A stretch of DNA of 64,000 bases from assembly GCF_900102365.1 (NCBI RefSeq), contig NZ_FOIN01000001.1, positions 40,064 to 104,063 on the forward strand, read 5' to 3'. Under the pieces are notes generated by a model. It saw only the letters and a list, made by a program, of their open reading frames with translations, did no database searches and was not told where the DNA came from. The translations under genes and the position numbers were made by a program. Below are positions 28,319 through 36,682 of this stretch, one piece after another. How positions within the stretch are numbered: position 1 is the stretch's first letter; each line of letters starts with the position of its first letter. Origin of the DNA: Thomasclavelia cocleata. Its GTDB lineage: Bacteria; Bacillota_I; Bacilli_A; Erysipelotrichales; Coprobacillaceae.

Positions 28319-30130
28319 CTACTTATCTTCATCAACTGATAATATAGCCATAAATGCTTCTTGAGGAATTTCAACATTCCCAACTGCTTTCATTCGCTTT
28401 TTACCTTCTTTTTGTTTCTCTAATAATTTCTTCTTACGAGTTATATCGCCACCATAACATTTAGCAAGAACATTTTTCCGCATTGCTTTAATTGTTGTTC
28501 TAGCAATTATCTTCCCTTGTAATGCTGCTTGAATAGGTACCTCAAACATTTGTTTAGGAATAATTTCTTTAAGTTTTTCACATATAATTTTACCCCTATT
28601 ATAAGCAAAATCTTTATGAACAATTGTTGATAATGCATCAACTATCTCGCCATTTAATAATATATCCATTTTTTGAAGTTTACTTGTACGATATCCAATC
28701 AATTCATAATCAAGCGATGCATAACCTTTTGTACTTGATTTTAATTTATCAAAAAAATCGTAAACAATTTCTGATAAAGGAACTTCATAAATAACATTTC
28801 TTCTTGTATCATCAATATACTCAATATCAATATATTCACCACGTTTATTTTGACAAAGTTCCATAATCACACCAACAAATTCATTTGGTGTCATAATTGA
28901 GGCTTTTACATATGGCTCTTCAATATGCTCAATAACTTGAGGATTAGGCATCATTGCTGGATTATCAACAATCACTTTACTACGATCAGTTAAATAACAA
29001 TGATAAATAACAGAAGGTGCTGTAGCAATTAAATCCAAATCAAATTCTCTTTCTAATCTTTCCTGAATTACATCCATATGTAGTAATCCTAAAAAACCAC
29101 ATCTAAATCCAAATCCTAGAGCTTGAGATGTCTCAGGTTCAAACATGAGTGAAGAATCACTTAACTTCATTTTTTCTAAAGCCTCACGTAAATCTTTATA
29201 TCGAGCATTATCAACTGGATAAAGTCCACAATATACCATTGGATTCATTTGCCGATACCCTGGTAACTGCTCGCTTGATTCTTTTTCAAGTGTTGTAACA
29301 GTATCTCCAACATGTATATCTTGAATTGATTTAATTGAAGCACAAAACCAACCTACTTCACCAACAACTAGTTCTTCTTTCTTTACTTCTCTTGGTGTTC
29401 TAACTCCTAATTCAGTAACCTCATAAGTTGCATCTGTTGCTAAAAACTTAACAGTATCTCCAACCTTGATCTTACCTTCTTTGATTCGAACAAAAACAAT
29501 TACTCCACGATAGCTATCATAATATGAATCAAAAATCAATGCCTGAGTTGGATTATTAATATTTCCAGCTGGTGCAGGAAATTCTTTAACAATCTTTTCA
29601 AGAACATCATCAATATTTAAACCTGTCTTTGCAGAAATCAGCGGAGCATGATCAGCAGGTAATCCAATAACATCTTCAACCTCTTTAATTACTCGCTGAG
29701 GATCGGCACTTGGTAAATCTATTTTATTGATTACTGGAAGTATTTCTAAATTATTATCTAACGCTAAATAAACATTTGCTAATGTTTGCGCTTCCACCCC
29801 TTGAACAGCATCAACCACTAGTATTGCACCTTCACAAGCAGCTAATGAACGAGATACCTCATATGTAAAATCGACATGTCCTGGTGTATCGATTAAATGT
29901 AATAAATATGTTTGTCCATCTTTAGCAGTATAATTTAATTGAACTGCATTCAACTTTATTGTTATACCTCTTTCACGCTCTAAATCCATACTATCAAGTA
30001 ACTGAGCCTTCATTTCCCGATCAGCAACAGCTCCAGTCATCTGAAGAATACGATCTGCCAGGGTGCTTTTACCATGATCGATATGTGCGATAATAGAAAA
30101 ATTTCTTATTTTATTTTGATCAATAGTCAT
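28319..30130 (-). CDS. lepA: Elongation factor 4 (LepA)
   Basis: Ribosome-associated GTPase, 603 residues. G1 [11 protein letters not shown]2 RERGITI, G3 DTPGHVDF and G4 [10 protein letters not shown] are intact; the C-terminal LepA-specific domain is present ([22 protein letters not shown]). ATG at 30130 preferred over a GTG three codons upstream. Confidence 0.97.
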   Translation of the reverse strand: MTIDQNKIRNFSIIAHIDHGKSTLADRILQMTGAVADREMKAQLLDSMDLERERGITIKLNAVQLNYTAKDGQTYLLHLIDTPGHVDFTYEVSRSLAACEGAILVVDAVQGVEAQTLANVYLALDNNLEILPVINKIDLPSADPQRVIKEVEDVIGLPADHAPLISAKTGLNIDDVLEKIVKEFPAPAGNINNPTQALIFDSYYDSYRGVIVFVRIKEGKIKVGDTVKFLATDATYEVTELGVRTPREVKKEELVVGEVGWFCASIKSIQDIHVGDTVTTLEKESSEQLPGYRQMNPMVYCGLYPVDNARYKDLREALEKMKLSDSSLMFEPETSQALGFGFRCGFLGLLHMDVIQERLEREFDLDLIATAPSVIYHCYLTDRSKVIVDNPAMMPNPQVIEHIEEPYVKASIMTPNEFVGVIMELCQNKRGEYIDIEYIDDTRRNVIYEVPLSEIVYDFFDKLKSSTKGYASLDYELIGYRTSKLQKMDILLNGEIVDALSTIVHKDFAYNRGKIICEKLKEIIPKQMFEVPIQAALQGKIIARTTIKAMRKNVLAKCYGGDITRKKKLLEKQKEGKKRMKAVGNVEIPQEAFMAILSVDEDK

Positions 30131-30191
30131 CTTTATCACCCACTTTCGTTATGATATTATAACAAATTAGCAGGATAAACTCAAATAGTAT

Positions 30192-30389
30192 TTATTTATC
30201 TTGATTAAAATATTTATCTAATAATGAAACATGTTCAGCTATAACCTCAATTGAAGTAATTACTTTAGCATCACCACATTCAAAAGTTCGTGAATGCAAG
30301 CGTCCTTTTACTGCCATCATACTACCAGGTGTAGCTGTTTCGATAATCATTTCAGCAATACCACTACTAAGTACTAAGATGAATATCAC
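30192..30389 (-). pseudogene. ssb: 3' remnant of a short single-stranded DNA-binding protein gene
   Basis: From about codon 10 the frame reads GIAEMIIETATPGSMMAVKG then RLHSRTF...ITSIEVIAEHVSLLD. This is the last third of an SSB OB fold (compare GSLxxVxGRIQTRSYE...VTEVxAExVxFL). It ends 8 residues after the last strand with no acidic DDDIPF tail, like the short competence SSB of Bacillus (SsbB). The N-terminal two thirds are missing: the frame runs back into prophage DNA and the integrase end. The 5' part should lie at the other, unseen prophage end. Confidence 0.7.
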
Positions 30390-30426
30390 GTATTTATAGG
30401 CGTTTTCAGCGCCAGATACAAGCTTT
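30350..30426. other. Prophage attachment junction (att region)
   Basis: Here SSB homology (on the left) stops and phage DNA begins, immediately after the integrase stop codon. The core cannot be fixed without the other end or an uninterrupted relative. The junction region contains TTAGTACTTAGTAG-type short repeats (minus strand, ~30362-30378). Confidence 0.55.
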
Positions 30427-31620
30427 TTAACCGCCTTGTACCAGGTCTGTACCAGTTGATATTATATTAATCTTTTCAAGATCGTCTTTTGCTCGAAGCT
30501 TGACATATATCCCCATAGTGGTAGTAATTTTAGAATGACCTAACCATTTTTGAATAAGCTTCATATCTATTCCAGATTCATAACACTTTGATGCAAACGT
30601 TACCCTAAGAACGTGCATTGTAAACTTTCTGAATTCGTTTTGCGGACTTCTTTTAAGATTAATATTTCGAATAATTTTCTTAATTGCATCATTACATAAT
30701 CTTTCATAGACAGGTGTTCCATTACTGTTCAAAAACATTAGCTCCTCATATTTGTTTCCGACTGTTTTTGCTACTCGTGCTTTGTTTAATATAAGTTTAT
30801 TTAACGCCAGTTGATTTTTAAGCGCCTTTAAAGCTGCATCATTTATTGGAATATAACGATTTGATGTTTTAGTTTTTGGACTGTCAACTAAGTACCGATC
30901 TTCCCTGATTTCGTTTTTGTCATGAAGATAGTGCAGTTGACGGTGAATATAAATTGTTTTGTTTTCAAAATCCACATCTGTAATTTTTAGACCAGAAATT
31001 TCACCAACCCTCAAACCTGTATTTAATGCAACTATAAATACATTAAAATAGATTGATGGTACAGCATTCGTTAAAAATATGCTAATTTCATCTTCAGTAA
31101 GAGGTATTTTTTCTTTTGACAATCTTTCTGGTGCCTTGAGTGACACTGAAGGGTTTCTTCCAATAAATTCTTCTTCATATGCCATTGAAAACATTCCCTT
31201 TACTAAATATACCCAGGTTTCTAAAGAGCCTTTAGCGGCAATTTTAGATATTTCACTATATTCAGTTTTTAAAAAAACTGTATCAATCGACTTTATTGAA
31301 TTGTTTGCCCATCTTCCTTTTATAAGCTGATTGTATACTCCTCTATACTTTCTCCTAGTTGTACTTTTAACTATATCAACCCTGTAAATATCATTCCAAT
31401 ATTCAAATAATTTTTTAACAGTCATGTTTTTAGTTGCGTTTTTCTTTTGAGCATCCTCCTTTAATGCTTTTCTAGCTAAAGTTTGGATTTCTCTGTAGCT
31501 ATCTGCCAGCAGAGTTTCTCTGGCTCCAAACCTATTGTTAAATCTAAAATAATACTTATTGTTATCTTTGCGTTGACCATAACCAACGCCAAGCTCTTCA
31601 CCTTTGAGATTCTTTCCCAT
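30427..31620 (-). CDS. int: Phage tyrosine integrase
   Basis: 397 residues: N-terminal AP2-like DNA-binding domain (~10-60), SAM-like core-binding domain (~65-165) and catalytic domain. Catalytic residues are Arg204 (NTGLRVGEI), Lys249/251, His336 and Arg339 (HVLRVTFAS), His362 (LGHSKITTT) and Tyr372. Catalyses prophage integration and excision. It directly abuts the att junction, as expected. Confidence 0.94.
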   Translation of the reverse strand: MGKNLKGEELGVGYGQRKDNNKYYFRFNNRFGARETLLADSYREIQTLARKALKEDAQKKNATKNMTVKKLFEYWNDIYRVDIVKSTTRRKYRGVYNQLIKGRWANNSIKSIDTVFLKTEYSEISKIAAKGSLETWVYLVKGMFSMAYEEEFIGRNPSVSLKAPERLSKEKIPLTEDEISIFLTNAVPSIYFNVFIVALNTGLRVGEISGLKITDVDFENKTIYIHRQLHYLHDKNEIREDRYLVDSPKTKTSNRYIPINDAALKALKNQLALNKLILNKARVAKTVGNKYEELMFLNSNGTPVYERLCNDAIKKIIRNINLKRSPQNEFRKFTMHVLRVTFASKCYESGIDMKLIQKWLGHSKITTTMGIYVKLRAKDDLEKINIISTGTDLVQGG

Positions 31621-31643
31621 CTTTTCTCCTTTCTTAAAAAGTA

Positions 31644-31690
31644 AAGAACTTCTTCTACAGTATAATTATAACACTGGAAAAGAAGTTCTT
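31644..31690 (-). repeat. Long hairpin between xis and int
   Basis: 11-bp perfect arms (AAGAACTTCTT 31644-31654; AAGAAGTTCTT 31680-31690) with inner CAGT/ACTG pairing around TATAATTATA. On the minus strand it is followed by TTTACTTTTT. Could terminate or attenuate transcription into int, or present a promoter (TATAAT in the loop). Confidence 0.55.
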
Positions 31691-31699
31691 CTATATAAG

Positions 31700-31909
31700 T
31701 TATACAATTTCACTCATAGATTGACACCACAACTCAAATTCTTTACGTTTCACTAGCTTTTTACTTTTCCCAACCTTTAAACAAAAAGTACAATGTTCAC
31801 TTGACAATTCTTCACGAATTCTATTTTCCCCTAAGTGAGAATAAACAGCCGCTTCTTCTACACTTAGATTTATTTTTTTCCATATTGGAACGCTATATTT
31901 TTTACTCAT
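31700..31909 (-). CDS. xis: Excisionase
   Basis: 69 residues: winged-helix excisionase pattern WKKINLSVEEAAVYSHLGEN and RIREEL, then KSKKLVKRKEFELWCQSM, as in Tn916-type Xis proteins. Directs the integrase to excision. Located next to int. Confidence 0.85.
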   Translation of the reverse strand: MSKKYSVPIWKKINLSVEEAAVYSHLGENRIREELSSEHCTFCLKVGKSKKLVKRKEFELWCQSMSEIV

Positions 31910-31910
31910 A

Positions 31911-32351
31911 TTAACTTAAATAAAACTCTCCTATGTACATTACTGCATCATCAATTGAATTAAATATTCGCTCACACATTTCAATCTGCCAAGGGTGTAA
32001 TACATTTTCTCGGTCATTTATCCCAATAATAGGTATTCTATGTTCATGTGCAACAGTCAGTTCAGTCATGGTACCTAACGAATATGATTCATAAAAATCA
32101 ACAACAATCAAATTGCTGTGTCTCACTCTGTTTAGCTCAAAATTCATCACTTCTTTCTCTGATTTATGCACTTGGTTATCATAGTTATAATAATCACTTG
32201 GATCAGTTACATATAGTATATAAGGATAAGAGTTAGAATTGTTGTTATAATAGTTTTCCAGTTTATTTTTTATATTATTGCGTCTAGGTTTATATGTTGT
32301 ATGTGGAATACCACTCATTGCACCAGCAATATATAAATTAAATACTTCCAT
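31911..32351 (-). CDS. Nucleoside 2-deoxyribosyltransferase-like protein (DUF4406-like)
   Basis: 146 residues: opening NLYIAGAMSGIPHTTY and SYSLGTMTELTVAHEHRIPI match the Rossmann-like NDT/DUF4406 fold (IAGxMSG; S-x-GTxxEL-x-x-A). Probably acts on nucleosides or nucleotides in the phage nucleotide pool; activity not proven. GGAGAT precedes the ATG. It overlaps the kinase-like gene by 14 bp. Confidence 0.72.
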   Translation of the reverse strand: MEVFNLYIAGAMSGIPHTTYKPRRNNIKNKLENYYNNNSNSYPYILYVTDPSDYYNYDNQVHKSEKEVMNFELNRVRHSNLIVVDFYESYSLGTMTELTVAHEHRIPIIGINDRENVLHPWQIEMCERIFNSIDDAVMYIGEFYLS

Positions 32352-32952
32352 TTATTTTATCTCCATAAATTTGATGAATTAAGTGTAAGTGATAATCAGA
32401 CAGAACCTGTTCGACCATTGTGAACACCTGTTCAACACTAAATCTAAACTCAAAATTTTTTATAACATACATCACTTCATTTTCAACCCCATCCAGTAAA
32501 CCAAGATCAGAAGTATTTCTACGACAGGCTTCGTTAATATCGTCGCCACGTTCCAATAATTTAATTAGTCTTGAACGTTGGTCGACATCTAAATAGACGC
32601 TAATAATTTCAAATGGATTATCTAATGATTCATTGTATTCTTTTAACTGTCTAAATCCCGATGGTGTTATTACCAGCACTGAATTATCTTTTAAATCTTC
32701 TTTGGCAGTTGCATAATGCCAGTTATTATATTCACCAGTTTCAGCAAAGAAACCGCTGTCTTTCAATTTATTAAATTCTTCTACATCAATAAAATGATAA
32801 TCAACACCATCTATTTCATTGTCATTTTCTCTAATAGGTCTAGTAGTATATGAAATAATTTTATCCATTTCATATTCTTTTTGTATTTTCTTTTCTAAAG
32901 TGGATTTTCCGCTTCCACTACCTCCAATAATTGTAATAATTATATTAATCAC
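32338..32952 (-). CDS. Guanylate kinase-like P-loop protein
   Basis: About 204 residues. P-loop IIGGSGSGKSTLEKKI at the very N-terminus, then the GMP-binding SYTTRPIRENDNEIDGVDYHF and YATAKEDL, matching guanylate kinases. Phosphorylates (d)GMP if active. The start is unclear: no ATG suits. AAGGAGA is directly followed by GTG (32952), ATT and ATA; the frame is open further upstream but only inside the preceding gene and without homology. Confidence 0.75.
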   Translation of the reverse strand: MINIIITIIGGSGSGKSTLEKKIQKEYEMDKIISYTTRPIRENDNEIDGVDYHFIDVEEFNKLKDSGFFAETGEYNNWHYATAKEDLKDNSVLVITPSGFRQLKEYNESLDNPFEIISVYLDVDQRSRLIKLLERGDDINEACRRNTSDLGLLDGVENEVMYVIKNFEFRFSVEQVFTMVEQVLSDYHLHLIHQIYGDKINGSI

Positions 32953-33352
32953 TCTCCTTTTTATCTTTGTCAAAAATAATTGTATAGATACTATCATCTT
33001 TTTTTGGTATATATTTAAAATTAATAAAATATTTATCAAAATATTCATCTGGAAAGATTTTATCAAAACCAATTTCTTCAATTTTATTCTTTAATATTTT
33101 TTCAAAATATCTATTAAAATAACAATTTATTAGGATCTTTTTATTGTTTGAACAAAATCCAATATATTTATTTAATTCATCAAATCTTATACAATCTAAA
33201 TATTCATTATTTAGTGTGTTTATAAAAACTTCCCACATGCCACGCTCTTTACATTTCTCACATTTACAAATGTGGTCGACATAACCCAAGTTACCATCTG
33301 TCATGATTACATACAGTTTTGTTTTAGCTTTTTTATTTTTCTTCATTTTCAT
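32945..33352 (-). CDS. Hypothetical phage protein with CxC-x2-C motif
   Basis: 135 residues, Lys-rich. One possible metal site CKCEKC near residue 30; otherwise unrecognised. Start taken at ATG 33352 (33346 also possible), overlapping the previous gene by 20 bp. Confidence 0.6.
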   Translation of the reverse strand: MKMKKNKKAKTKLYVIMTDGNLGYVDHICKCEKCKERGMWEVFINTLNNEYLDCIRFDELNKYIGFCSNNKKILINCYFNRYFEKILKNKIEEIGFDKIFPDEYFDKYFINFKYIPKKDDSIYTIIFDKDKKESD

Positions 33353-33563
33353 CTGACCAATTCTGTAATATCTCAACATCTTCGATACTTAATTCATCAT
33401 TGTTACATATGCTTGAGTTGCACATTGGACAATTTTTACACTTTGATTCATACTCACCGCTCAAATCATCATTAAGCGTATTTAAACTATTGTGCAACTG
33501 ATTTGAACACAAACGATTAAATTCATGTTCAAAATTAATTTTTAATCTACAGTCAATTTTCAT
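33333..33563 (-). CDS. Hypothetical protein, Cys-rich
   Basis: 76 residues with CKNCPMCNSSIC in the middle and an acidic C-terminus. Possible zinc binding. The ATG overlaps the stop of the small zinc-ribbon gene upstream (11 bp). No family recognised. Confidence 0.6.
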   Translation of the reverse strand: MKIDCRLKINFEHEFNRLCSNQLHNSLNTLNDDLSGEYESKCKNCPMCNSSICNNDELSIEDVEILQNWSDENEEK

Positions 33564-33693
33564 CAGTTATTTTACCTTTTATATTTTTACATTCTTTACA
33601 AATGATTTTATCTTCTTTGGTTCCTTCATATTCAAATGAAAACTTACCACAAAAATCACATTTCTCTTTAAAATCATGTTTCTTCACAGGCAT
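33553..33693 (-). CDS. Small zinc-ribbon protein
   Basis: 46 residues read by eye: MPVKKHDFKEKCDFCGKFSF to KIICKECKNIKGKITDEN. Two CxxC knuckles form a zinc ribbon. GGAGGATT lies just before the ATG at 33693, supporting expression. Function unknown. Confidence 0.72.
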   Translation of the reverse strand: MPVKKHDFKEKCDFCGKFSFEYEGTKEDKIICKECKNIKGKITDEN

Positions 33694-33883
33694 AATCCTC
33701 CACATTTTTAACATAGATACATTTGGTACAACCGATTATATTATCGCTAAATTCTTCAAAAAATAATTCGTCTCCATTTATCAACTCTTCCCCACACTTA
33801 GGGCAAGTTATTGGTTTAATATTATTACATAAACCACAGCTATCACATTCTTTGAAAAAATTTTCTATACACGGATAGGACAT
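33674..33883 (-). CDS. Hypothetical zinc-ribbon protein
   Basis: 69 residues from ATG 33883, which overlaps the stop of the upstream gene (TAATG) and has GGAGATTG before it. Three CxxC motifs (CDSCGLC, CPKC, CTKC). No family recognised. Confidence 0.65.
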   Translation of the reverse strand: MSYPCIENFFKECDSCGLCNNIKPITCPKCGEELINGDELFFEEFSDNIIGCTKCIYVKNVEDYACEET

Positions 33884-34506
33884 TAACAATCTCCTAAAAT
33901 TAGTTCTTTGGCCATTGGCAATTGTTCTATTTCTTCGCAGAAGTCTTGCCATACCTCCAGCCTATGATTGCTGCGTTGTCCATAAATGTTTCTTAAACAT
34001 CTGTAATTAGTTGTCATTCTGGCAGTTAAAATTAAACCACTAGGCAAGTTGTCAAGTAAGTCTCTATAATCATCCTGAGATTTGGTTTGATTGTGTTTAT
34101 CTATTTTTTCATTTACTATATCAATAATTCGTTCATCAACATTTTTGCTACAACATTCTTTAATGTTCATTTTTGTTATACGATGCATGGTACTTTGGGA
34201 GCTGACAAAATTCAAGAAGGCATAACGTTCCGCTTCAATCCATCCTTTATTTGTAAATGACATATCAAACGAAACTAAAATTCCTGTTAAATATTGATCG
34301 TGTCCTTTACCTTTAGCATTAGCTAATTTAATAGCTCTTTTAATATGCCTATTATCATAATTGCCATTTACTATATCAATTTGAATATCCAAAACATTTC
34401 TAATAAATTCTTCTTCGCCTGGCGCAGATGTTCTCATTGGGTATCCTGATGCATAAATGCTTTCAGCTAATTCATATACTCGAACATTATTCAATATCTT
34501 GACCAT
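33883..34506 (-). CDS. ThyX-like phage protein (thymidylate synthase-related, activity doubtful)
   Basis: 207 residues. The C-terminal part LILTARMTTNYRCLRNIYGQ then RSNHRLEVWQDFCEE resembles the ThyX segment N-x-R-x-LRN-x-x-x-x-R. The middle GHDQYLTGILVSFDMSF and FVSSQSTMHRI recalls a phage family often annotated as ThyX-related. The canonical RHRxxSxNxxSxRY signature is not seen, so flavin-dependent thymidylate synthesis is uncertain. It sits between dUTPase and small zinc proteins. Confidence 0.45.
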   Translation of the reverse strand: MVKILNNVRVYELAESIYASGYPMRTSAPGEEEFIRNVLDIQIDIVNGNYDNRHIKRAIKLANAKGKGHDQYLTGILVSFDMSFTNKGWIEAERYAFLNFVSSQSTMHRITKMNIKECCSKNVDERIIDIVNEKIDKHNQTKSQDDYRDLLDNLPSGLILTARMTTNYRCLRNIYGQRSNHRLEVWQDFCEEIEQLPMAKELILGDC

Positions 34507-35026
34507 TATTCATATATTCCTTTACATTTATTTGTCTGTCATAATTAATTTTATTTTTCTTTATATACGTCTTATATATTTCTTCCCAAGTAAATCCAAG
34601 ACAATTTCCTAATAATAAAATACCCTCTAATAATGATGTATAAATGTTGCAATAAGGATCAATATGAAACAAGGAGTCCATAATATTAGAAATGTTTTCA
34701 TATAGGTTTGTATTATTGTGCTCGAACATTTTTAAATTATCTGTTACAATTTCATCATCTTTATAATAATGTAAGCTCATTGCAAAGTGTAAACAATCAA
34801 CATATTCGACTAACGCCTTATCTCTATTGTCAACTGCGTTAGGTTTCCAATACTTGAAGCCGCTAGGTAATTCGTTAAACAATTCTCCTAATTCTACAAA
34901 TAAAGCTAAGCTAATCTTTTCAGCTATATGGGTATCATATTCAACACCTTGCTTATCCATAATATACTCATCTAGTTGACGCTGCATTTCAATCATTTCA
35001 TTTAACTGTTCTAAATTGATTTTCAA
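34487..35026 (-). CDS. Dimeric dUTP diphosphatase
   Basis: 179 residues of the all-alpha dUTPase/MazG superfamily: LALFVELGELFNELPSGFKYWK and KALVEYVDCLHFAMSLHYYK carry the ExxE...ExxD metal-binding pattern. Hydrolyses dUTP to dUMP, keeping uracil out of phage DNA and feeding thymidylate synthesis. Starts with TTG (GGAAAA upstream). Confidence 0.85.
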   Translation of the reverse strand: MKINLEQLNEMIEMQRQLDEYIMDKQGVEYDTHIAEKISLALFVELGELFNELPSGFKYWKPNAVDNRDKALVEYVDCLHFAMSLHYYKDDEIVTDNLKMFEHNNTNLYENISNIMDSLFHIDPYCNIYTSLLEGILLLGNCLGFTWEEIYKTYIKKNKINYDRQINVKEYMNNGQDIE

Positions 35027-35047
35027 TATAACTATTTTCCTTTCTAA

Positions 35048-35680
35048 TTAAATTACCTTTTTTCCCGTCATTGAATCTACCAAATTGTAAATATCAGCTT
35101 CTGCTTTTCTTATGTCGCTATCAGCATTATCAACAATAGTTTGATAACCTTTATTTTGTTCAACCAGTTCATTAATTATTTTTTTATATTCATTTATTTT
35201 AGTGTTATTATTTTTTATAATTTCTAAGTAGTTATTTTTAAAGGCGTTTACTTCATTTTCAACTTCAGTCTTTTTTAAGACTAGTTTATTCAATTTATCG
35301 GTTAAACGGTTACTATATTCGATATCAAAATCTTCGCCTACTCCAAATAACAATGGATAACAAGTAACCACCTTGTTATTACTTGGATCAACAACTATTA
35401 TCCAATTTTTATTTTTGTAAATTTTTGTATGGTTATGATTTCTAATTTTACCTTCAAAAACACATTCACCATAACTACAAAGTTTATTTATAAATTCTCT
35501 AATTTCATTGCTTCTTAAATTGGCATGTTTAACTTGATCTGTTTTTGTAGTATAACCCCAAGCTCTTTCAACATATCTTTCTGCTGCATGTTGACTAATT
35601 ATATAATTAGTCATTTTTGTTGTTTGTTCATTATTGTTATTCTTGTAAATAATGTCACCATCTTTTTCTATATATTCCAT
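35048..35680 (-). CDS. Hypothetical protein with HxxxR motif and coiled coil
   Basis: 210 residues. The first ~95 have SQHAAERYVERAWGY and IIVVDPSNNKVVTCYPL, a pattern shared with small RNase/toxin-like folds (DUF4258/BrnT-like), which is only suggestive. Residues ~125-200 form a coiled coil. AAAAGGAG precedes the ATG. Confidence 0.6.
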   Translation of the reverse strand: MEYIEKDGDIIYKNNNNEQTTKMTNYIISQHAAERYVERAWGYTTKTDQVKHANLRSNEIREFINKLCSYGECVFEGKIRNHNHTKIYKNKNWIIVVDPSNNKVVTCYPLLFGVGEDFDIEYSNRLTDKLNKLVLKKTEVENEVNAFKNNYLEIIKNNNTKINEYKKIINELVEQNKGYQTIVDNADSDIRKAEADIYNLVDSMTGKKVI

Positions 35681-35733
35681 TTTTTCTCCTTTTATATTAA
35701 ATTTAGTAAAACTACGATTTTATTCAAAAATAT

Positions 35734-35790
35734 TTAGGATTTAACTAAGTTGAATGGTAAAAAATTGACGTTATTTTAGATAAATCCTAA
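35734..35790. repeat. Inverted repeat in phage intergenic region
   Basis: TTAGGATTTA (35734-35743) and TAAATCCTAA (35781-35790) are perfect 10-bp arms 37 bases apart, in the only sizable gap (35681-35809) of this part. Possible repressor-binding pair flanking a promoter. Confidence 0.4.
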
Positions 35791-35809
35791 CAATATTTGA
35801 AACTTTTTC

Positions 35810-36232
35810 TTAAATTACAAACCATATAACGATATAACCATTGTTGATTAATTTTAAGGCTTCGGCTCTCGGAATATCGTCAACTAATATAATTTTTCCT
35901 TTTTCAATTATAGGTGGTTCCTTATTCCATTGACTCAATGCGATTGATATACTATTTTCATTTTTATTCTTTATTTCTTTAGAATGTTTATCTGAGAAAG
36001 TTAACACAAGTAATTGGTAAGCTTCACTCAAATCAGTTAATGTTTGACTTTTCCCCATACCTCTAATTAAACTTCCGTCTAGTAAAATGTGTTTTTTAAA
36101 GTAAATTGCATTTGCAATTATACTTTTTAAACTATTAAATTGCGCTAATAAGTAATCTGTTGAATTACTATTATCTTGTAACCAAAAATTTTCCTTACAT
36201 ATAGTACGTTCCAAAGATAATTCTTTTTCCAT
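35810..36232 (-). CDS. Hypothetical P-loop-like small protein
   Basis: 140 residues. GSLIRGMGKSQTLTDLSEAY resembles a Walker A loop (GxxxxGKS) and GKIILVDDIP a Walker B strand, but the protein is short for an NTPase. AAAGGAG precedes the ATG. Function unknown. Confidence 0.55.
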   Translation of the reverse strand: MEKELSLERTICKENFWLQDNSNSTDYLLAQFNSLKSIIANAIYFKKHILLDGSLIRGMGKSQTLTDLSEAYQLLVLTFSDKHSKEIKNKNENSISIALSQWNKEPPIIEKGKIILVDDIPRAEALKLINNGYIVIWFVI

Positions 36233-36248
36233 TTTTCACTTTTCTCCT

Positions 36249-36437
36249 TTAACATTCATATATAACTTTTAGTGGGACAGCAATTAAATTAGAATTAATA
36301 TTATTGTTTGTTTCATCATACTCTTTTCTTAAATATCTAATTGCACTTTTATTTCCACATTTAACAGTTTCTGTTATATCGCCTGTAAAATTATTGTCTT
36401 CAGTTAAAAAATTCAGTAAGTTTATTGCTATTTCCAA
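36249..36437 (-). CDS. Hypothetical small protein, non-AUG start
   Basis: 62 codons, no family recognised. No ATG exists: the frame opens at TTG 36437, but GAAGG lies directly against it, so initiation at the ATA two codons later (6 bases after the Shine-Dalgarno) is as likely. Coding status moderately supported by tight packing only. Confidence 0.4.
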   Translation of the reverse strand: MEIAINLLNFLTEDNNFTGDITETVKCGNKSAIRYLRKEYDETNNNINSNLIAVPLKVIYEC

Positions 36438-36476
36438 CCTTCATTAATACATATAAATTTTCTCTAATTTCATTTT

Positions 36477-36680
36477 CTATTCCTTTCCAAATCCTTCATC
36501 AACTATAAAGCCTGCTATCATACCACAATCGTTAAAACACATTGAAATAATCTCATACCCATAATCGTTAATTAAATCCAAGGCGCTACAAATATTAGGA
36601 AAATATCTTCTATTAATAAAAGTATCACACCGATTCCAAGTTGGACTAATTCTGTATTCTACATATTTATGTTTTCCCAT
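36477..36680 (-). CDS. Hypothetical small protein
   Basis: 67 residues, with aromatic and cysteine residues (PTWNRCDTFINRRYFPNICS; MCFNDCGMIAGFIVDEGF). Starts with ATG immediately after the upstream gene's end, coupled. Unrecognised. Confidence 0.6.
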   Translation of the reverse strand: MGKHKYVEYRISPTWNRCDTFINRRYFPNICSALDLINDYGYEIISMCFNDCGMIAGFIVDEGFGKE

Positions 36681-36682
36681 AT

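Noticed and set aside
32953-33081. N-terminal extension of the guanylate kinase-like protein
   Set aside because: Low-complexity hydrophobic sequence lying wholly inside the preceding gene; homology begins at the P-loop just after 32952.
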